From NCBI RefSeq assembly GCF_954871325.1, contig NC_088777.1, positions 49,763,366 to 49,827,365 of the forward strand: a DNA stretch of 64,000 bases. The letters are read 5' to 3'. The notes beneath the pieces were generated by a model. It saw only the letters and a list, made by a program, of their open reading frames with translations, was not told the origin of the DNA and ran no database searches. Source of the DNA: Gordionus sp. m RMFG-2023 (lineage: Eukaryota; Nematomorpha; Gordioida; Chordodea; Parachordodidae). This document shows, piece by piece, positions 23,901 through 32,404 of this stretch; positions within the stretch are counted from its first letter, which is position 1; the number at the start of each line of letters is the position of its first letter. Position numbers and translations under genes: made by a program.

Positions 23901-24242
23901 GATTTTTTTTTGAAAAAAATAGGTTTTGGGCTCCACTATACAAATGCCATGTGTGATGAACTAAGATGGGAAAGGGAGTGTTTTAAAGAAAAACTTGATA
24001 AAATATTGAGTTACCCGTTTTTGACACACTACTGCGGGATTTGCCTAAGCCTCGAGACTTCGCTAATAGATGTATAAACCTTTGTGATATCTATGACCAA
24101 AATCTTCAGTTTTGCATAAACCTTTTCTGGCTTAAATATTGAGTTAGCCGTTTAACAACACTAGATTTTATTATATTATCTTCTTTTTTTTTGACAAATT
24201 TAGATAATCGAAGAAAATGGGTTAATGGATTATGTTTCTTAG
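6563..24242 (+). CDS. NUP107: NUP107-like nucleoporin, C-terminal two thirds, 14 exons
   Basis: Structural subunit of the Y (NUP107-160) complex of the nuclear pore. Exons read by eye, all with GT..AG borders and compatible phases: 6563-6626, 7101-7217, 7959-8086, 8491-8630, 10082-10290, 11230-11326, 11554-11696, 13978-14092, 14353-14450, 15491-15586, 17411-17617, 17683-17778, 21086-21409, 24204-24242. Together they give about 623 codons; human NUP107 has about 925 residues. Motifs in the order expected from the human protein as I recall it: YSALCGNVKGILPAI (human YAALSGNLKQLLPVC), TLIETKVE, HTFEEIFE (human TLEKVFEEL), HRFLAHLSLVL (human LRFMTHLILFF), LMRSESIHLF, ALDWILIPS (human VIDWLVFDP), SARGVLSKLPKD (human AARQVLFRIPQD), HSFDQWLEHYQ (human ETFNEWFKHMN), LFSIVNFPTKAGWLTDD, ALKQDLYPRVVSLLVQVL (human LRKLCLPMLCFLLHTIL). 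The N-terminal third was not found. Introns reach about 3.3 kb and carry many transposons. Confidence 0.8.
7286..7880. mobile_element. Fragment of a short inverted-repeat element (ACGATTTAACAGCTGATCGA family) and related repeats
   Basis: Within a NUP107 intron, CACGATTTAACAGCTGATCG followed by ATTTTTAAAATCTGTTTA matches the palindromic element at 40173-40404. The remaining 7440-7870 has several motifs with ATAACGCGTTTAC and CAGCTGATTCAG, suggesting further decayed inverted-repeat DNA. No clean ends were identified. Confidence 0.5.
8739..9638. mobile_element. GC-block hAT-type element, about 900 bp, with nested palindromic element
   Basis: Left end CAGAGACCTGCAG, right end CTGCAGGTCTCTG; both sides are flanked by ATATATAT (8731-8738 and 9639-9646), consistent with an 8-bp target duplication, although an AT microsatellite makes this weak. 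GC-rich blocks (GGGCCGGGCC) alternate with A/T tracts near both ends. A second element of the GTGTTGTTAAAC family (9197-9362) is inserted inside. No transposase ORF is seen, so it is non-autonomous. It sits in the NUP107 intron between 8630 and 10082. Confidence 0.7.
9197..9362. mobile_element. Palindromic element, GTGTTGTTAAAC family (deleted copy)
   Basis: Ends GTGTTGTTAAACGGCTCG and CGAGCCGTTTAACAACAT are inverted repeats of one another. The interior has the family motifs CAGCTAACTCAGTG and GCCTGAAAATTTTGCTC. It is nested in the GC-block element at 8739-9638 and is shorter than the ~220 bp family length. Confidence 0.75.
10573..10812. mobile_element. GC-block hAT-type MITE with perfect 8-bp target duplication
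   Basis: The left end CAGAGATCTTGCAGAG and right end CCTTGAGATCTCTG are terminal inverted repeats. The flanks are ATAAAAAT on both sides (10565-10572 and 10813-10820), a perfect 8-bp duplication diagnostic of hAT-type insertion. The interior has GGCCCAG/GGCCCGGG blocks separated by A/T tracts and no ORF. It is the clearest member of the family and lies in the NUP107 intron between 10290 and 11230. Confidence 0.85.
12162..12237 (+). repeat. Perfect tandem duplication, unit about 38 bp
   Basis: AAACTAGGTCTTAATTTTGA followed by ATGAAGATACCTCTTTTA occurs twice in a row, with no difference seen. It is intronic in NUP107. The downstream 12240-12370 is a GGGTTCGG-rich stretch. Confidence 0.85.
12651..12695. 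mobile_element. Solo left end of the GC-block hAT-type family
   Basis: CAGAGACCTGAGAGGTACCA followed by TTTGTACCTCGGCC matches the family's left terminus, but no GC-block interior or right end follows. A truncated copy. Confidence 0.6.
13862..13937. repeat. Short imperfect palindrome, CATTCACAGTTA family
   Basis: The arm CATTCACAGTTACCGAATT and the arm ending GCTAACTATGAATG are inverted repeats with GCGG motifs inside. Related sequences occur at 20961-21004, about 45282-45310 and 46653-46690. It lies about 40 bp upstream of the 3' splice site of the NUP107 exon at 13978. Confidence 0.6.
14953..15118. mobile_element. Palindromic element, GTGTTGTTAAAC family
   Basis: Starts GTGTTTAATAAACCC and ends GTTTAACAACAC followed by TAGT. 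The interior motifs CCAATATTTTAGCC and CGAGGCTTGCACAATATT match other copies. It is inserted in the NUP107 intron between 14450 and 15491. Confidence 0.7.
15138..15400 (+). repeat. Tandem repeat, three units of about 83 bp
   Basis: The unit contains TTAATCGTTAGATAGC, GGGAAGACATTTTTTTTTG and TTTGTAAACATTAA and occurs three times, the middle copy slightly shortened. It lies in a NUP107 intron just after a palindromic element. Confidence 0.8.
16030..16620. repeat. TATCTAGATA-rich repeat cluster
   Basis: At 16040-16130 a ~32-bp unit (AAATGTATCTAGATATAGAT) is repeated about three times. At 16555-16600 the reverse-oriented GTATCTAGATAC and GTATTTAGATAC recur, so the two clusters may be arms of one decayed palindromic element. 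A duplicated TTCATATGTAAGTTTAAATT unit lies at about 16460-16530. Confidence 0.5.
17051..17269. mobile_element. Palindromic element, GTGTTGTTAAAC family
   Basis: CTGTCGCTAAACGGTTCGAT at the left and ATCGAACCGGTTAACAATAC at the right are inverted repeats. Interior motifs (AAGATTTTGCTCCTGG, AATATTTTTTGCGGC) match the family. It lies in the NUP107 intron just upstream of the exon at 17411. Confidence 0.75.
17955..18200. mobile_element. GC-block element, second subfamily
   Basis: GGCCGGCCCTAAATTTTTAT at the left and CCCGACCTGCCCGGTCCGGG then CCTACTTTTGCA at the right flank about 200 bp of A/T-rich DNA. The termini differ from the CAGAGACCTGCAG family; the same GGCCTACTTTTG type of end occurs reversed near 35753. 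NUP107 intron. Confidence 0.5.
18470..19190 (-). pseudogene. C-terminal LINE-type fragment with CxxC zinc motif and nuclease-like domain
   Basis: An open frame at 19185-18832 carries GYKYLDATPSKKFYPEL, CAKCKKPVSQTDRHCLQC (a CxxC..HxxxC zinc motif) and RHNRCNALIKSVLQSAGFP. After an in-frame stop the same frame continues with EPPGLFTDGRRPNGITQIP, the RPDG-type motif seen in the C-terminal nuclease-like domain of many invertebrate reverse-transcriptase-associated proteins, and further on RALRAKSGDPKEGVLL. This is a fragment of a retroelement protein, decayed and intronic in NUP107. A related inverted copy is at 19490-19925. Confidence 0.55.
19490..19925 (+). pseudogene. Second, more decayed copy of the same LINE-type domain, inverted
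   Basis: Reading + frames gives SLPDALLDEAYITWK, PASHKQKDWDNPMI, LASLNQGSGYEYLDAIPF and, in another frame, remnants of the CxxC motif. These are the residues expected just before and through the domain at 18470-19190, in opposite orientation. Several stops and frame changes are present. The pair forms a head-to-head arrangement inside the NUP107 intron. Confidence 0.5.
20869..20927 (+). repeat. (CTTT)n microsatellite
   Basis: About fourteen CTTT units in a row. It lies about 160 bp upstream of the 3' splice site used for the NUP107 exon at 21086. Confidence 0.95.
20961..21004. repeat. Short palindrome, CATTCACAGTTA family
   Basis: CATTCATAGTTAGCCTCCGC and GCGAATTCTCGCTAACTGTG then AATG form the two arms with almost no spacer. 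It lies about 80 bp upstream of the NUP107 exon at 21086, like the copy before exon 13978. Confidence 0.65.
22815..22850. repeat. GTAACTNGTTAC palindrome cluster
   Basis: GTAACTTGTTACAGTTAC and AAAGTAACTAGTTACA lie within 40 bp. An AT-rich tail with TTTTAACAACACC follows at about 22900, similar to ends of the GTGTTGTTAAAC family. Small and unassigned. Confidence 0.4.
23215..23370. repeat. AACCGAACCG-rich repeat
   Basis: CAAACCGAACCGACCAGC, CGAACCGTAACCGAAC and AACTGGTTCAAAG are clustered. Related GGGTTCGG-type stretches occur at 12240-12370, 33600-33720, 34860-34910 and 37020-37140. No clear ends. Confidence 0.4.
24006..24163. mobile_element. Palindromic element, GTGTTGTTAAAC family (left part lost)
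   Basis: Ends TTGAGTTAGCCGTTTAACAA then CACTAG; the interior GCCTAAGCCTCGAGACTTCG and CTAATAGATGTATAAACC matches the family. It lies 40 bp before the probable last NUP107 exon. Confidence 0.7.
24204..24242 (+). CDS. NUP107: Probable last NUP107 exon
   Basis: Reads IIEENGLMDYVS then TAG, in phase with the donor at 21409 (ITREDITES). Human NUP107 ends [20 protein letters not shown], so the position and the pattern of an acidic, Gly-Leu-Asp tail fit. The acceptor TTTAG is at 24199-24203 after a T-rich tract. The 2.8 kb intron and the shortness of the exon make this less certain than the others. Confidence 0.5.
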   Translation: MIEENGLMDYVS

Positions 24243-25940
24243 AGTAGACTCTACCTAATTTATATATATTTTACCTCAACCCTCCTTTTACTATATCGAG
24301 GAAATAAAAGTGCGATCTCCCTTATCCATTCATGTTTGTTAACCACAAATATAAAAATTTTTATAATATTATGTGTATATATATGTAATAATAATTTCAA
24401 ATATGTTTTATTTTTAAATATCGAAAGTTTATTCTCTTTGTATACTTATATTTGCAATTTATATTGTTATACTATGTGCATAAACGAAGAATGAGTATAT
24501 TTACCTTATGGATTCGTTATCTTACGAAATTAATAATTTATCTTTTATAACTTCGGGGGGAGGTTTAGAGATATACAATTTACTAATATTCTCCTTTTGG
24601 AAGCCGCTTCTAAATAAATGGTTATCGATAATAAAAAAAAATGCCATATTAACGATAAATTATAAGGTTCTTTTAAGTTTGCAGTGGCTGACCAGATTTG
24701 ATGAAAAACATTTCCATATATTTTTTTTAAATTCACTAGAAAATAAAATTATTTGAACTTGCAAAATATTGTTAAAATAAACATATATTTATATAATTCT
24801 CATCATATTTTTACAAGCGAGATATGGATACGTTATGAATTAAATTTGCATAATAACACACTGAATTTAGTATTCTTAGCCTCTTTTTTAAAGTTTAAAA
24901 TTTATGAACGCAAATTTTAAAAAAATATGGCAAATTTTCTTCTTTTTTTTGTACGGTTCTTGAAAAGTTAAAAATAATATCTTGAATTGCAATTTAAGAC
25001 AATTAAAAATAAAATTGTTTTCAGTTTTTCCCTTTTTTTTGAAAAAATCTTCCGTCAAAAGTATTCAAGATTTGAAAGGAGAAAATAAAATCTTTGAGAT
25101 CCATATGATGTTATTTAAATTGTTCAAGGTCCGCGTTATAAATCGTAATGGTATTTTATACATAATAATATCTTAATATCGAGACGTGGTGAACTTATAA
25201 TATTCGTTACATGCCAATTGAGAGTGTTAAACCCAGAAAATTAGAGCCTGACATCTGTTCTTTTTTTTGTCCGCCAATTTTTCGAAAATGTGAATAAGAA
25301 AATCTATTCGATTTTTAAAAAAAATTATGTTCCGCTACGAACTAAGTATTTTCATATAAAAATTATTTTAACAATATTACGTAATATATAAAATTTGAAA
25401 ATTATTTAAATATATTGGAAACTACATCTATTTTAGTTAAATGTATCCCTAGTTGGGGAAATTAGGAACTTTTTTTAACTTTCATTTCCTACTCCAAAGA
25501 AGTGAAATAAATTTTATTATCGATTTGGATATGGGCGAACAAAATGTGGATAATATTTTAAATATATTACCATAGCGGTATAAAAAGGAATGGTACCTTA
25601 GATAAATAAGCAATTATCAATGCGTAATTAATATTTTTTTTAAAGTTGATTTTATATATATATAAACTTTTTCTTATAATATATTTTTTAAATAAATTTG
25701 TAACCAAGGAGGTGAACCCGGACCCTATGGATGGTCCGACACGGGTTCTAGGTGTCATAAAAAATCTTTAAAAATAAAAATATTTTTTTAAAAAATAATA
25801 TAAATTTTTGTAAATTTTATTGACTTTTTTGTGGAATCATTTATTTTATCTTCGTTTTTTTCCTACAATTTTCTTGCTGGACTTCCATTTAATTTAGAAA
25901 TTGATATCACTAGTGTAGGAAATAAAATTTATTATGTAAA
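24243..25940. other. A+T-rich intergenic stretch, no gene recognised
   Basis: Open frames at 24508-24756 and 24982-25176 have no recognisable domain. A segment at about 24675-24815 is similar to 41560-41682 (ACCAGATTTGATGAAAAACA against ACAAGATTTGATAGAAAAAA and onward), so it is repeat DNA. The right part has a GGACCCTATGGATGGTCC palindrome at 25719-25736. Confidence 0.55.
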
Positions 25941-25949
25941 TTTTTTAAA

Positions 25950-26875
25950 TATGCTATGTTATAGAAATAAGTTGATTATTTTTAAAGTGAATTGTGTAAT
26001 AATATTTTAATTTAAATGATAAAGCACAACACGTTCGTCCTCAATTTGTATGATGCTAGAACGATTATTAAGTTTGAAAGATTTCTGTTATGATTTTATT
26101 ATAGGAGCATGTAAAGTTATTTTGTCGGAAGATGATTTTTGCCAAATAAAGGATCTTACTAGTGTATTAGTTCCTTTAAAATAACAATATTAAGATTACA
26201 ATCAGAACAATTATGTTTATTTGATTTTTATGGCATAAGGATTAGATGCCGATTGAATTTAGAAAAATTTACAATCCTTTTTATGCGAAATATTAGAAAA
26301 CTGAAAATTCGAGAGAAACAATATTTGCAAAATAGTGTTGTATAAGCTTCTATATATTTAGACCCTCGATATCAAGTTTTATTGAGTATTGAGCAAAAAC
26401 CAATGGCTAAAGACCATCTTAGAGATTTATGTTATACGCCATTATTTACAATATATTGGAGGCTACGACCATACCTACTGATTGTAGTGATAATAATAAT
26501 AATGATAGCAACATTGATGATCTTGAAATTTTACTTTTAGATAGAAAAAAAAATCAAATTATCAACAGATAGAAAGGAGAGGATATAAAAATGTTTATTG
26601 CATCTCTAATAATAAAGTTCTCAGAGAGAATAAATAAGGATAAAAATATTTTAAAATTCTGGGAATTTTTTTTTTAATATATCTAGAATTATATAACTTA
26701 TCTAGAATCTTCATGGCTGTATCGGCATCGCAGGTACAATAATTTTATAAAGATAACTATTTATTTTAGGTAAGGGTAGAACGTGAATTTTCATCTTTGA
26801 AATATATATTGTCTAGTTTACGTGGAAATCTCAAGGATGATATTTTAGAAGATATTATGATTGTGCGATTTTAAA
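25950..26875 (+). pseudogene. Decayed hAT transposase, C-terminal half
   Basis: Fragments in several frames give ASIYLDPRYQVLLSIEQKPM and AKDHLRDL, the LDPRF motif of BED-type hAT transposases, then LYNLSRIFMAVSASQ, and after an apparent intron (about 26731-26768) VRVEREFSSLKYILSSLRGN and LKDDILEDIMIVRF, the hAT C-terminal dimerisation region. Many frame changes and stops make it inactive. A terminus-like CACATTCCTG lies near 27068-27077, preceded by GAACCCGAACCCGGGTCC; no matching left end was found. Confidence 0.6.
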
Positions 26876-27269
26876 TATAAAATACTTCATTTTTTAAATT
26901 TTCATTTGTAATTATGAACATGTATATTTTGAAGTATAATAATAAATGAATGAAAAAAAATCTTATTTTGAGTCATATTTTTTATGTTCCCTGAACCCGA
27001 ACCCGGGTCCTTTTAGCTTATTCCTGTAACCGGACTTGGACCCTTTCTTTCAAAGGGTTCACATTCCTGCTTGTAACACGGTCGCTTCTATTTTATATCT
27101 ACTCAATTCAATTTTTTAAAATCCTTTTTATTTTCTATAGAATAAATTTTTACTTTCTTGTAATGAATAAATAATCTTAATTATTCGATTTTGAAGATCC
27201 AGATCCTTTTATTTACGAGATCGTGAAAAAACAAATTTAATTTTTTAAAAAGGCAGAAAAATTCTAAGC

Positions 27270-27690
27270 GACATGTCCTGGTTCGAATTTTTGACGCTTA
27301 TCTCTATTTGGCCAAGGCTATACAGCTTTTGAACTAGGACGCCCTATGCGATTGTTGGCTTGGCATTGCATTTTTTTCTCGCATTTTTAGGTTTAGTCGA
27401 AGTCAACTGTTGAGAAATATGTCGACCGGACAAGTCTAAGTGATGGAAGGAATTTTTTTTATAAAAAAAAGATAGGTCTTTCGTGAAAAGCATATTTATA
27501 AAGTCATTAGGAAAACAAAACAATTTAAAATTGTTGCAGAGGTCCGACCCGAATGAAAAATTTTAAATCAAGGACCTTACATAGTGAATGCTCAGAGAGA
27601 GAGCACTTTCTACGTAAATACATATGTTGAAAAGTTTAAGGGTCCCCATTTAATTCCTATCATATTTTAAAGTTTATAATTGAGGTCTGC
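27270..27690 (+). mobile_element. Possible relic of an LTR-type retroelement integrase end (fossil)
   Basis: Scattered peptide fragments (TAFELGRPMRLLA, then IVAEVRP and NQGPYIV) recall the C-terminal part of Ty3/gypsy-type integrases. The element is broken and heavily decayed, with no LTRs seen, so it would be old. The assignment rests on short resemblances only. Confidence 0.25.
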
Positions 27691-28075
27691 CTTTAAATTA
27701 TCTATTAATCAGGTGCGAGTTATTAAGAAGAATCATAAAATTTCTTCTTTTTTTCTAACTTTATTTATGATGCATATTCAGGTAATTTATTTTTTCTAAA
27801 GTCGAGATTGGGACTCTAACGAAAGAATAAACTTTTTTAAATAAATCCATTGAATTCGTCACTAATTTCTTGCATAGTTTAAACCGTATAAATAGAATAT
27901 TGGCTTACTGAATTGGAAAAATTAGGTTAAGTGCTAGGTTAAATATGGAAGCACGGAAAGCAAAGAAATTTTATTCATCTGCAGAAGGGATGAAATGTAA
28001 AATGTGACACTTTTCGGATAAACCTATCTAATGCCCTTTGATTTGTGCTTAAATCTATTATTCTGGAGATGCAAT

Positions 28076-28302
28076 TATTGCTGTTAAACAGTTCGATTTG
28101 AGCCAATTTTTCAAAACGGCTAACTCAATATTTCTGCCAGAAAAAAATATTGCCGGAGCTTCCTCGCTACTAGATGTCCAAACCTTTGTACCATCTACGA
28201 GCGAGCAAAACATCCAGACTTGAGTGAGATGTTTCTGGATAAAATAGTGAGTTAGCCTTTTTTTAAAAAAAATTGGCCCAAATCGAGCCATATAACAATA
28301 CT
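28076..28302. mobile_element. Palindromic element, GTGTTGTTAAAC family, near full length
   Basis: ATTGCTGTTAAACAGTTCGA at the left and TCGAGCCATATAACAATACT at the right are the inverted ends. The interior has CGGCTAACTCAATATTTCTG and its inverted partner TAGTGAGTTAGCC, plus AGATGTCCAAACCTTTG. Confidence 0.75.
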
Positions 28303-28349
28303 AGATGGGTCAGATTTTCTATCGGTACAGGGCCGCATCTATTTTCTGG

Positions 28350-28475
28350 TATCCGCTCGGGTTATTTATTCTTGAACTCGATATTTTGCGAATAGATGTC
28401 AAATCCTCCGAGTAAAATCTAGAGGAATACATTGTATCCCGGCTGAAATCTTAGCCGGGCTTTTTAACGACACTA
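28350..28475. mobile_element. Palindromic element, GTGTTGTTAAAC family, fragment
   Basis: GCGAATAGATGTCAAATCC and the end TTTTTAACGACACTAG match the right half of the family. The left half is missing. Confidence 0.55.
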
Positions 28476-29454
28476 GCACCAACTATGATAATTTAACCAT
28501 TTTTATCGATTATATTATACTTATTACAAAAAAAAATATGGTTATGAATAAGATTCGTAAATATTTTCCAATTTTTCGAGCTACCGGTTCATCTATATTT
28601 TAGACATGTCCACCGCGTAGCTTTCCCGTAATTTTCACGCATTATACCTGAAAAATAATCACGTCTCTTCTCAAATCCATTTCTTCGATTTTTTTTGATC
28701 GTTACGGATAGAACCGGACCCGAAAATGTGTCCTCTGGAGGGCTACAATCTATATATATAAGTTGAATGTTACCCAATGACTTTTAATAATACCTGTACT
28801 GATGACTCATTCATTTCTATGCGTACTAGAGGTATGGCAGCAAATTTTTAAGCCCAGCCCGGTTCCATTTTTTTTGCTAAGGTTTTCCGCTCGGCTAGGG
28901 ATTTTAAAATCCAGAAATATATCCCAATAGGGAAGTAACCAGTATAGATGAGGAATTCGGGTATAATAATAGCAAATTAAACACAAAATGTAGGAAAAGG
29001 ATATCGTATTAGTGAATGAATGATTTTAGTATCTACTTTTTAGATGCCCGGTGCCCGACCCATTGTAATGACGTGTCACCAGCTGATTAGTATTTCGAGA
29101 ACCTTCAAAATGCATTTTAATAAATGATGCTACATTTTACGATACGTAAAATTTATAAAAATATATCCCTTACACACATGCCAATCTTTATTTTTTCTAG
29201 AAACATTTTTTATTTGGACGATTTATAAAAAAAAAAGTGTAGTCATAAAATTATAAAAACGTTAGATCTTTTTTAATAAAAAAATGGGAAACATAGAAAA
29301 TAAAAATATAAAAAATATCAATTTTGTTAAAAAAAAAATATATTATTTAAATAAATACAAATAGCAAAAATTATTACGTTTATCTTGGCTATCCGAAAAT
29401 TTGACAAAAATAATATAATATTTAATGAATGATAACCTTTATAATACTCATTTT

Positions 29455-29800
29455 ATTAAATGATAATTTTCAATATTAAATTTATATATAAATATACAAT
29501 ATACTGCAATAATAAAATCTCCACTAGGGATTGATTGCTATTACATTGGGGTGTTATGCCAAAAAATAAATTAACTAACCTTTAATATTAAATAAACCAT
29601 AACATAATCATTTAATTAATGATAATTTTAAATAATTAAAATTTGAAAGATATATATATATTTATATATATAAACTATACTGAAATAATAAAATCTCCTA
29701 TAGGGATTGATTGCCAATGCACAATAGATACTATTGTTGAAATGAGGTGTTATGTCAACAAAAAAAATCAACTTTCTAAATATAAATAAACTATAATTTT
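29455..29800 (+). repeat. Tandem repeat, two diverged units of about 170-190 bp
   Basis: Both units contain TAATGATAATTTT, then AATAATAAAATCTCC, TAGGGATTGATTGC and GGTGTTATG in the same order. The second unit has an extra stretch before GGTGTTATG. No coding potential seen. Confidence 0.7.
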
Positions 29801-30401
29801 TAGTTTTTAATATATATAAATATATATATATACAAGAAATATATTATTATTTATTAGAAATCTAATTGAAAAATATATTAGAAAATTAATAATGAAGGAC
29901 AGAAGAAGAATTAATGATAAGAATGCCAATAAATATTAGAAAAATCATCTCTGTTTACTATTATACTTTATATAATTTTAAATAAGCACCAAATAAAATG
30001 TTTGAAAGTTAGTAGTTATTTTTAACATTCATAAACTTAAATAATTAAAATTACATTTATGCCACGAAAGACACCACCCCCTTTTTGAGAAAGGTTCAAT
30101 TTAAATAAATATAAAAAAAACATGAAAATCTTATAAAACGTCAATAATACTTTGAATTTAAATGTAATCAGATTAAATAAAGAAAAAATTATACAATTTT
30201 AGGTGTGTCAAAATAACTAATGAAATATTTGTCAATCAAAAATGAAGTACGATTGATAAACGAATTCAGATTTTAGTCATATAAGCAATTTAATAGCACT
30301 TTTTTTTCTTTTTGAGGGGAAAGAGCGGATATATGTATTATGGGCGAAGCGATGTGTACAAACAAATATTTTGAAAAAGTAAGGATAAGTTACTCTAAAA
30401 T

Positions 30402-31639
30402 TCACCAAAAAGGTTTTTCAGTGTCGACATGATCCCAAACGGCGAAATAGGTGTCACCGTCTCTGTCGTTCCTCATCTCAGAAGGGAGAGATCCTCTTCT
30501 GGATCTGGATATTGTATCCAAACGTGAAGACACACTTTGGTGCGTTAAGTCGGCACCAGACATTAGGGATACTCTGTAATTATTCCCGTAGTTGTTGTCC
30601 CAATGTTCTGAGTTAGGGTACTTCAAGCATATGGCGAATTCCATAACCTTCTTTTCCTGCTGGCCGGAAGATTCTGAGACATCGTGTGGAATAGAAATTG
30701 AAGGTAGAGGTATTCTGAATTCAAAATTGTCAAATTTACTCAGCCGCTGGTCGCTGCCATGACTTGCCAATGGCGTTGGAACATATGAGCAAGGCAAATC
30801 GATCCATGTATTCCAGACATCAAAGGTGACCCGTACGAACACCATTCGACTATCGATAGCGGTATTATGTCCACTGTTAACTTTAACATTGCCCTTCAAG
30901 CAACTGATTGGTTTAGAGATAGAGGGAGAAGATGTCGAGGTAGTACGGGTATGATAAGACGTGGTTGACGTTATGAAAACAGATTCCAAACATAAGAGAT
31001 CAGTTTCAAGCTTCAGGCAAAATTTGGCATAATCGGAGTTGGGAGAATGGAACTGGGGCATCCACATGGTCGAGACCGTACGGGTGGAGTTGGTGGCCGT
31101 AGTAGAAATCGAAGAGGATTGCAAAGGAACAACGTGTGGTGAAGTGGCGGGATAAGTACTTCCTGGAAAATTTCCCACATTGATTACTTGGTAAGGATTT
31201 ACACTAGGAGAGTTGAGACTCATTCTAGACATCTGATCAGAAACAGACCTAATGCTAGTAGGAACATTCGTAGGATCGTCACGAGAGACTCTAGCTGATA
31301 TACTTTCAGGTGGACATTCTGAGTCTTCGGTCATAACTCTGATGGATACCAAACTTTGTCCGACATCATCGGCAAACGTTACCCTTTTCTTATTATGACC
31401 TGAAGCCATAACTTTGCTTTTGGACGAAGGGGTAGATAGGATAGGCTTGGAAGGCATCCTGATGTTAGCATTTAGGCTAATTATCCGTGAATCTGGGTTG
31501 GTTGTGCTCGGGTGGTTGTGTTCAAGATGCAGATGATCCGAGGTACCGACTGGGTTATCTGGAATGCCGACCGAATCGGGTAATATCCTTTTCGAGGCCT
31601 CTTCCGTTAAAACATCCGGTATCTCTTCTTCATTTAAGG
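30402..31639 (-). CDS. PP1 glycogen-targeting regulatory subunit (RVxF + CBM21), main exon
   Basis: Targets protein phosphatase 1 to glycogen, promoting dephosphorylation of glycogen-metabolism enzymes. Counting from the first in-frame Met (31457; 351 residues to the stop at 30402): KKRVTF at 23-28 is the PP1-binding RVxF motif, followed by ADDVGQSL. 133-160 (MPQFHSPNSDYAKF, then LLCLESV) matches the linker before CBM21 in animal PPP1R3 proteins. 188-300 is the CBM21 glycogen-binding domain: LKGNVKV, FVRVTFDVW (207-215), DLPCSYVP, and WDNNYGNNYRV (286-296), the most conserved part. A Ser/Thr-rich insert lies at 163-185. The frame stays open 72 codons upstream of that Met to a TGA at 31676-31674, with an acceptor at 31641-31640, so the protein probably starts in an upstream exon (32405-33113). 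PPP1R3-like; paralogue not assignable. Confidence 0.85.
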
Positions 31640-32014
31640 CTACATTATCGGTAATATATGGGCGAAAAGATTTTCAGTATATGAGCATTTGAGATATTAT
31701 AAAATGTGACGGATTATACTATTGTTTAAAAAAAATAAATAAGCGGAGGTAATAACAAACTCAATTTTTTAGGCCTAACTTTCATACGCGTAGCGAAAAT
31801 TTGCCCGCTTCCGTAATTATCATTTTAAACTAATATTCTAAAAAAAAATTACTACACTTATACCCACCCTCTCTCCTCTAAAAAAATATTTAATCAAATA
31901 TATAGCTACAAAAAATTTAAGAAAGAAAGAATAAGTTTTGAGTTTAAGAATTTATTAATGACTATAATTCAAAATTTACTAAAAGGAAAAGGTGAAAACT
32001 ACAAATTATTTTTT

Positions 32015-32187
32015 ACAGGAGGTACCATTTGAACGATCTTCCGGATATGGCCCGACCGGGTTTCATATTTTCAGGTCCGGCCCGGATTTTATTAAATTTT
32101 TTATAATCTATAATGGCGATAATATAGACCCGACCTGAGTATTTAAATTATAGGCCCGGTTTGGGTATATTTGGTTGTAGTTCTCTG
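32015..32187. mobile_element. GC-block hAT-type MITE in the intron of the PP1 subunit gene
   Basis: The left end CAGGAGGTACCATTTG and right end TTGTAGTTCTCTG are shortened versions of the family ends. GGCCCGACCGGG and GGCCCGGTTTGGG blocks separate A/T tracts. A - strand open frame across it (32108-32398) is not considered a gene. Confidence 0.65.
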
Positions 32188-32404
32188 ATATATAATGGCG
32201 CCAAAGACTCGGAAATGAGATGTAAAACTTTCTAATTAAATTTATGAGCATAAAAGTTACCATATTAAAAAAAACCTTAGCTACGCCTATGAGTAGTTTG
32301 AAGTTGGCAAAGGGGGTGAGTATTTTATAAATAATTGAGTTTGTGTTCACGATAGAATTATTTTCATTGTAAGAAGAAAAAAAAAATCTATTTTTCATTC
32401 AAAC

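Larger units (their letters stand above)
27700..30400. other. A+T-rich intergenic stretch with palindromic elements and a tandem repeat
   Basis: No gene recognised. It holds two GTGTTGTTAAAC-family copies (28076-28302 and about 28350-28475), a partial TACTGATGACTCATTCATTT end near 28800 related to the element at 41203-41452, a GC-block fragment at 28850-28910, and the tandem repeat at 29455-29800. Confidence 0.6.

Noticed and set aside
24508-24756. 82-codon + strand open frame
   Set aside because: Its 3' part is repeated at 41560-41682, so it is repeat DNA, and no domain is visible.
32108-32398. 96-codon - strand open frame
   Set aside because: It overlaps the GC-block element and the probable intron of the PP1 subunit gene; no domain.
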